From: Shewanella cutis
Lineage (GTDB): Bacteria; Pseudomonadota; Gammaproteobacteria; Enterobacterales; Shewanellaceae
Direction of reading: 5' to 3'
DNA length: 64,000 bases
Assembly: GCF_022410515.1 (NCBI RefSeq)
Contig: NZ_JACSDI010000010.1
Location: forward strand, 80,445-144,444
Both the position numbers and the translations under genes were made by a program. The notes beneath the pieces are model-generated. The model worked only from the letters and a program-made list of their open reading frames with translations. It made no database searches and was not told the DNA's origin. Each line of letters opens with the position of its first letter. Within the stretch, counting starts at the first letter, position 1. Of this stretch, positions 60,201-64,000 are shown in pieces.

Positions 60201-61102
60201 ATTTCGCGCTCACCGTTCATAAAGATCAAAATATCGCCCAAGCCTTCGGCAACCAGCTCATCAACGGCGGCAAAAATCCCTTCAATTTGGTCGAGATCCG
60301 CTTCGGTATCTTGCACCAGCGGGCGATAACGGGTTTCGACCGGATAGGTCCGCCCTGACACCTCAATAATCGGCGCATTATTGAAATGCTTAGAAAAACG
60401 CTCAACATCAATGGTCGCCGAGGTGATGATGATCTTAAGATCGGGGCGTTTTTTCAGAATTTGCTTGAGGTAACCCAAGATAAAATCGATGTTGAGGCTA
60501 CGTTCATGCGCCTCGTCGATAATGATAGTATCGTATTGATCTAAATAACGATCTGAAGTCAGCTCCGCCAGTAAAATCCCGTCGGTCATCAGCTTAATAT
60601 AGGATTCACTCTTTAAGGCATCGGCAAAACGCACCTTAAAGCCCACTACTTCACCGAGCGGGCTTTGCAATTCTTCAGCTACCCTTGACGCGACACTGCG
60701 CGCCGCTAAACGCCGCGGCTGGGTATGACCAATAAAACCACGGCTGCCTAAGCCCAGTTCTAAACAGATTTTAGGCAACTGCGTAGTTTTACCCGAGCCG
60801 GTTTCACCCGCAATGATCACCACTTGGTTTTCACTAATGGCTTTGGCGATGTCTTCGCGCATGCCACTGACGGGCAGATTGTCAGGATAATTTATCTTAG
60901 GGCGAGCCTTTAGGCGCTGCTCTACTTTCTCGAACGCTGCTTGCGCCTGCTCAGCAAGTTTGGCTAATTCTTGTGTTTTTTTGTCAGAATCGGCTTCTTT
61001 ATGGAGCTTAAATAAACGGCGGCGGATCCGCGAGGCATCACTTTGAAAGCACTGCTGGAGAAAGGCGCTCGATAGCGGATGTTTGTCAGAGTTCAAAACC
61101 AA
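57221..61102 (-). CDS. hrpA: ATP-dependent RNA helicase HrpA
   Basis: 1293 aa DEAH-box helicase. GETGSGKTTQLPK (Walker A), DEAH and SATIDVERFSKHF are in the first 240 residues, followed by helicase C, HA2 and OB-fold domains and a long C-terminal region typical of HrpA. In E. coli it acts on stalled ribosomes and fimbrial mRNA. The reading frame opens with TTG (MVLNSDKH); no ATG is near, so it is likely a TTG start with a weak GGA signal. Confidence 0.93.
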   Translation of the reverse strand: MVLNSDKHPLSSAFLQQCFQSDASRIRRRLFKLHKEADSDKKTQELAKLAEQAQAAFEKVEQRLKARPKINYPDNLPVSGMREDIAKAISENQVVIIAGETGSGKTTQLPKICLELGLGSRGFIGHTQPRRLAARSVASRVAEELQSPLGEVVGFKVRFADALKSESYIKLMTDGILLAELTSDRYLDQYDTIIIDEAHERSLNIDFILGYLKQILKKRPDLKIIITSATIDVERFSKHFNNAPIIEVSGRTYPVETRYRPLVQDTEADLDQIEGIFAAVDELVAEGLGDILIFMNGEREIRDTAEQLNRRNYRDTEILPLYARLSYGEQSKVFSSHTGRRIVLATNVAETSLTVPGIRYVIDPGTARISRYSYRTKVQRLPIEPISQASANQRQGRCGRVGPGICIRLYDEADFNNRPAFTDPEILRTNLASVILQMLAIGLGDIAAFPFIEPPDPRHIRDGFLLLEELQAVKQQKGNIVLTPLGRQLSQIPVDPRLARMVVESHQLGCLNEVLVIASGLSIQDPRERPMDKKQASDEAHRRFADPQSDFVSWVNLWQHLKEQQKELSASQFRKKCRDEFLAYLRVREWQDLYTQLKQAVHDLKWRLNDTPASYDALHRALLSGLLSHIGFKDNNNEYLGARNRKFFVFPGSPLAKKGPKWIMAAELMETSKLFARCCAKIEPEWLEPLAAHLIKKNHLEPHFEAKQGSVIAFENQVLYGLTVVHRRRVQYGPINPVEAREIFIRSALAEGQLQTKEAFFIANQKLLEDVEALEHKSRRRDILVDEQVLMDFYEPRIPEGIYNAPKFFSWWKEARRTQPDLLDFNKSLLMQRSADHISALDFPDSWHKGNIRLQLSYHFDPAASDDGVSVHIPVALLNQIDDTDFDWLVAGMREEKCVALIKSLPKGLRRNFVPAPDYARACVQAMQPFSASLLEAMCKQLLRMSGTRVNPEDFDVSQMPVHLLMNFKIEDDKGKLVAQGRVLDTLKAELQGVVAKAIRQVADKGIEKEAITEWSFGDLPKQFEQRKGNYQVRAFPALIDNKDSVAIKLFDDEFEAEAAHRQGLRRLLLLNIPSPVKHLQQALPNKAKLAMYFNPFGQVQILIDDIIAAAVQQLLDEKALDVRDAAQFEQAKDWVRQELNPTAEQIALKVERILTLYQGIKKRTKGKISLDIAFAMSDIQSQLDQLVFKGFVEACGWNRLADVARYLKAIEIRIDKLPVDPTRDRLHMQSITKVQEALAAQLAKVPRSQPTPAALIEARWMIEEYRVSCFAQALGTAYPISEKRILNHILLS

Positions 61103-61215
61103 ATTCCATTGCTAGCATCGAAAATGGCGATCCTAGCAAGGAACCTGGTTTATTGGTATGGCTAATTGTTCAAAACACACCGTAAAACGCGGTAAATTCC
61201 CTCCCAAATAACGGC

Positions 61216-61632
61216 TTAGGCGGGCGCAAGATAACATTGCTGCATGTACACATTCATTGCTCTTAACACATTGGTGCGATTGATTGTGCCGATGACTTTG
61301 CCATTATCCACCACGGGATAGATCTTTGGCTTAGCGCCCAGCATTTGCTCCGCGAGTTGTAAAATACTCTCATCAGGACCGACATACAGCACTTCAGTGC
61401 GCATGCAATCCTTCACCACCGAGGTCAAGTCGCAGTGATAGCTGCTCTTTAACATGACAGCTAAGCAGTCTTGCTGGGATAAAAATCCCACCAAATTGCC
61501 ACTGTCATCCACCACCGCAGCCCCCATTTTGTTATTATCTAACAGTTTTTCAACTGCTGTCGCCAGTGACATAGTGGCACGTAGCAACACAGGCTGACGG
61601 TCCATATGGTCGCGAATTTTAATTGAATCCAT
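61216..61632 (-). CDS. Tandem CBS-domain protein (138 aa)
   Basis: Two CBS motifs (about 10-65 and 78-132), with GAAVVDDSGNLVGFLSQQDC and IYPVVDNGKVIGTINRTNVL. Stand-alone CBS pairs bind adenine nucleotides and act as regulatory or adaptor proteins; the partner is unknown. ATG at 61632 with GGAG at 7 nt. An element copy begins 110 bp upstream. Confidence 0.85.
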   Translation of the reverse strand: MDSIKIRDHMDRQPVLLRATMSLATAVEKLLDNNKMGAAVVDDSGNLVGFLSQQDCLAVMLKSSYHCDLTSVVKDCMRTEVLYVGPDESILQLAEQMLGAKPKIYPVVDNGKVIGTINRTNVLRAMNVYMQQCYLAPA

Positions 61633-61742
61633 AGCAATCTCCCCAAACTTACCTGTAACAAACTCACTAACCTGAGCTTTGAGTCTAGTCAAAATCTCGC
61701 AAGAGTTAAGTAATTAAAATCGATTGAAGTTATCTGATTACT

Positions 61743-62024
61743 TGGGCGTGTTGACGTTTCGAGATTAGATTTTGTTCGTTCTGGCAAGCATGTGCTCGCG
61801 AAACGAGGAATGATGTGTCGTTATTCTACTCAAATGACGAGCGGCTCTTATGACAGAAAGTAAGCGCAAGGGCTTGCCAGACGCCCCTTCGGGCAGCATT
61901 TGGCTGGCGTTTCAGCTACGTTATCGTCCGTTTATGTTGAATAACGACACTGCACGGACTTTGCCTTGCATAAACGGTGAGCCAAATTGCTGCAAAAATA
62001 ACCCTGAAACGTCAACACGCCCTA
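61743..62024. mobile_element. Palindromic MITE-like element, copy 3 (about 282 bp)
   Basis: Terminal inverted repeats GGGCGTGTTGACGTTTC and GAAACGTCAACACGCCC are perfect over 17 bp. It is in the same orientation as copy 2 and reads TTTTGTTCGTTCTGGCAAGC and AGGGCTTGCCAGACGCC inside. No transposase ORF; the 88-codon frame here crosses the element and its right flank and is not credible. Confidence 0.88.
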
Positions 62025-62203
62025 AAGAGGACGTTGAATATGCTAAGTTGTTAGGAGTTCTCGATAAAATAATCTACATGAGTAATGCCAAGAAATTTAA
62101 ACATGCAGAAATCTAACACGGACATAAGCTGACTTGAAAAAGCGTAAATGGTCCCCAAACAACAAAGGGAACCAGTAAAATACTGATTCCCCTTGCTTTT
62201 ATA

Positions 62204-62230
62204 TGGCGGTGAGAGAGGGAGTCGAACCCT
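62204..62230 (-). other. tRNA-Ser 3'-end fragment, probable att core of an integrated element
   Basis: The minus strand reads AGGGTTCGACTCCC then TCTCTCACCGCCA: part of a T arm, acceptor 3' strand and CCA as in tRNA-Ser(GGA). Sequence upstream on that strand does not continue as a tRNA. Downstream is a terminator-like inverted repeat (AAGGGGAATCAGTA.. with ..TACTGGTTCCCTT), as would follow the original tRNA gene. This fits the distal end of an element integrated in a tRNA gene. Confidence 0.75.
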
Positions 62231-62774
62231 ATAATATTGTTTTTCAGTCCGCTTATGTCCGCGTTTTGTAAGGGTTTAGCTGTTTTCACTCAGGACTATA
62301 GCGGACACAAAAGACCTGTGTTTTGCCCAGATTTTGCCCAGACTTTTAAGGTGGAAAAAGCGCGCTTCTCAATTCGACTCCTCGATCAGGAACACACTTA
62401 GCAGTCGTGCTCCTCTACTAAAAAACCGCTTGCAATAGATTTTCGTAAAGGCAAACTTGTTAGCAACAGCGCATGCTGTGACAAGGGTGTTTCCTTGTGG
62501 TGTTAAATAAGATTGACTGATAGGAAAGACTAACCGAGCCCACTGCGTTAGTGTGGGGCATATTGGCAAGGTGATTATGGCATACACGTTAACGCAAAAG
62601 ACGGCAACAGCTATGCGTAAGCCGGAACGTGACGAGTAATCATCTTGACCAATGTGTTGCACAGCAATGTGATTATCCCATTGACAGGGATTTGCCGATT
62701 TATAAAGGTAGGCCAGCACATTACCAACCAATCCCCGCCTATACTCTAGGCTGGTTTTATTTTTAAGGGCCAAT
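62231..62774. other. Region just inside the putative element border
   Basis: Contains the tandem direct repeats at 62321-62342, several GTCCGC/GCGGAC words (62248-62307) and a 145-codon minus-strand frame (62369-62806) that overlaps the next gene's start and has no ribosome binding site. I find no supported gene. Confidence 0.4.
62321..62342. repeat. Tandem 11-bp direct repeats near the att core
   Basis: TTTTGCCCAGA occurs twice head to tail, about 90 bp from the tRNA fragment. Such repeats near a border could be integrase arm-type sites; this is inference. Confidence 0.5.
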
Positions 62775-62996
62775 ATGCACCTAATCGCTATGCTGGTTTT
62801 AGTCATCTTAGGTTATGCCGCTGGCGAGAATATTAGCTGGCTGCTTGGTCTACCGATCATCTGTGTCGGGCTTTATATGTTTGAGGTGGGCGGGAAGAAA
62901 GCGAGGGGGTGGCGGCAAAGTCAGGAGGACTTTTTTGCAGGGTTAGGATTGCTTGCGATGGTGTTATTAGTTATCGGGACGGCGCTGGGTTGGTGA
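62775..62996 (+). CDS. Small two-helix membrane protein (73 aa)
   Basis: Hydrophobic segments about 2-34 and 53-72, with a basic Lys/Arg loop (GGKKARGW) between. AGGG lies 5-6 nt before the ATG. Function unknown; size and plan would suit a small element-encoded membrane protein or holin-like protein, but no family is recognised. 57 bp ahead of the lipoprotein gene on the same strand. Confidence 0.6.
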   Translation: MHLIAMLVLVILGYAAGENISWLLGLPIICVGLYMFEVGGKKARGWRQSQEDFFAGLGLLAMVLLVIGTALGW

Positions 62997-63053
62997 CAGG
63001 ATATTAAACCAATGCTATAACGATGTATCTGGAATCGATACCTCGGCAACAAC

Positions 63054-63821
63054 ATGACACGGACGCTAACCCTTCTATTCTCCGCGCTACTAGCAACAGG
63101 CTGCGCAAGTAAAACCACCATCACCTACATTACCGAGCCACAAGGCGCGACGCTGTTTGAGCGTAATAGCGGCAATTACCTTGGCGCAACCCCTGCTGTT
63201 GTTGAGTACAACTGGGATAAGAGATTTATGCGCGGCAAGTGCCTAGTCGTCAATGGTGTAGATGCTATTTGGTCTAGCGGTACTAAATCAAGCTCAGATC
63301 ATCTGCTAACGCTTTGCGAAGGCAAGCGAAATTATCAAGTCGTTATCCCCTATCATGGCAATCAAGATCAGCTAATCGTTGACTCGCAAGCAGGATACCA
63401 GCAACAGCAAACTGTCGCAGCGCAACAACAGGCCGATAATGATGCGGCCATGTATATTCTTGGTGCGTCGCTTATCAATTCAACCGCAACTCTGGTTAAC
63501 GCCAGTAATCCCCCGCCAACTTTCCAGCCTGCATACAATCAATCACTACAAACTGCGCAAACTCAAAACAGGCAATTAACCGCATCGAACGGCTGCACCT
63601 CAGACTATCAATGCGGCCTAGGTTTATCCTGCATCAAAGCGCCAATGCAAAACACTGGGCAGTGCATGCAAAAAGTAAATGAGTACGGCACGCCATTGCC
63701 GACAATCAGCAACCCAAGCAGCGCATTACCTAACACTAATATCAATGGGCAATGCACGCTTAACAGTGAATGCCCTATTGGTTTTAGGTGTGACATGGGT
63801 TTGAAGGTTTGTGTTAAATGA
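63054..63821 (+). CDS. Lipoprotein with PEGA-like start and two cysteine-rich C-terminal repeats (255 aa)
   Basis: Lipobox ATGCASK near residue 17. The N-terminal domain (about 20-110) contains ITEPQGATLFERNSGNYLG, similar to PEGA or surface-anchored domains. A Gln-rich stretch follows (about 115-175). Two Cys repeats near the end (CTSDYQCGLGLSCIKA and CTLNSECPIGFRCDMG) share the spacing C-x5-C-x5-C and resemble EB-type modules. Likely a cargo (moron) gene of the element rather than a core gene; function unknown. Confidence 0.7.
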   Translation: MTRTLTLLFSALLATGCASKTTITYITEPQGATLFERNSGNYLGATPAVVEYNWDKRFMRGKCLVVNGVDAIWSSGTKSSSDHLLTLCEGKRNYQVVIPYHGNQDQLIVDSQAGYQQQQTVAAQQQADNDAAMYILGASLINSTATLVNASNPPPTFQPAYNQSLQTAQTQNRQLTASNGCTSDYQCGLGLSCIKAPMQNTGQCMQKVNEYGTPLPTISNPSSALPNTNINGQCTLNSECPIGFRCDMGLKVCVK

Positions 63822-63831
63822 GTTGTTTAAT

Positions 63832-64000
63832 TTACCATATATCGATTTTTACCCATGTTGCAGTACTTAATGGGTTAGTCATCATAATCCTGAAATTGAC
63901 ATATGAAGTACTATCACCGTCTGCATAGATTACACCCTCGAACCACGAGTTGCTGTTGATTGTAGAACCCATGGTGGCAATGGTCCCGCCGTTGACAACA
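63832..64000 (-). CDS. C-terminal part of a protein running off the right edge, possibly phage tail fibre
   Basis: The last 56 codons of a minus-strand gene are visible, ending SYVNFRIMMTNP...TWVKIDIW and stop. The Gly/Ser/Asn/Thr-rich, beta-type composition resembles tail fibre or adhesin tips, but the family cannot be fixed from so little. Only the stop end is in the window. Confidence 0.6.
   Translation of the reverse strand, partial: VVNGGTIATMGSTINSNSWFEGVIYADGDSTSYVNFRIMMTNPLSTATWVKIDIW

Noticed and set aside
61850..62116. 88-codon plus-strand ORF
   Set aside because: It crosses palindromic element copy 3 and its flank and lacks a ribosome binding site.
62369..62806. 145-codon minus-strand ORF in the putative element border
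   Set aside because: No ribosome binding site, no recognisable domain, and it overlaps the start of a better-supported gene.
1..64000. CRISPR arrays, toxin-antitoxin pairs, defence operons or a replication origin
   Set aside because: No regularly spaced direct repeats, no recognisable toxin or cas genes and no DnaA-box cluster were seen.

Overview
The window is almost certainly a chromosomal segment of a Shewanella-type gammaproteobacterium. The evidence is moderate GC, close enterobacterial-style orthologs in familiar neighbourhoods (ribE/norM divergent, nagZ-ycfP, napEDABC, ptsHI-crr, mfd with csiV) and a complete iscRSUA-hscBA-fdx cluster next to rimK, iscX, ndk, ibpA and ilvIH. The nap operon has the NapEDABC (alpha) layout. 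The species cannot be fixed from the sequence alone.

Layout. 1-7.1 kb: start of thrS, two small genes, riboflavin synthase, the NorM MATE pump, two identical tRNA-Val(GAC) genes, TrhO, a GST and a small membrane protein. 7.1-15.2 kb: a SulP anion transporter with a short palindromic mobile element just upstream, a LysE exporter facing a MocR regulator, a large secreted lipoprotein and a Bcr/CflA pump. 15.4-29.3 kb: housekeeping block with ilvIH, ibpA (sigma-32 promoter plus ROSE-like RNA thermometer), ndk, a 55-residue secreted protein, iscX, rimK, the isc operon (tandem IscR sites upstream), cysE, trmJ and suhB. 29.4-43.4 kb: lolCDE, a PilZ-like gene, mfd-csiV, acylphosphatase, a second type of palindromic element, ycfP-nagZ, serine deaminase and a lipoprotein. 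43.8-52.5 kb: a DnaQ-like exonuclease, a LacI-type regulator whose terminator is split by a mobile element, a CheX-like DUF3334 gene divergent from a Cache chemoreceptor, and an ACT gene leading ptsHI-crr. 52.6-61.7 kb: the napEDABC operon, HrpA and a CBS-domain protein.

62.1-64 kb: the right edge looks like the border of an integrated element. A 27-bp piece of a tRNA-Ser 3' end sits beside tandem direct repeats, followed by a small membrane protein, a cysteine-rich lipoprotein and the C-terminus of a protein entering from the right edge (possibly phage tail).

No CRISPR array, defence island or obvious new multi-gene system is visible. The most interesting signals are non-coding: two families of nested-palindrome elements (three copies of one, one inserted in the loop of a terminator), the ibpA thermometer, the att-like tRNA fragment and several very short ORFs with good ribosome binding sites.
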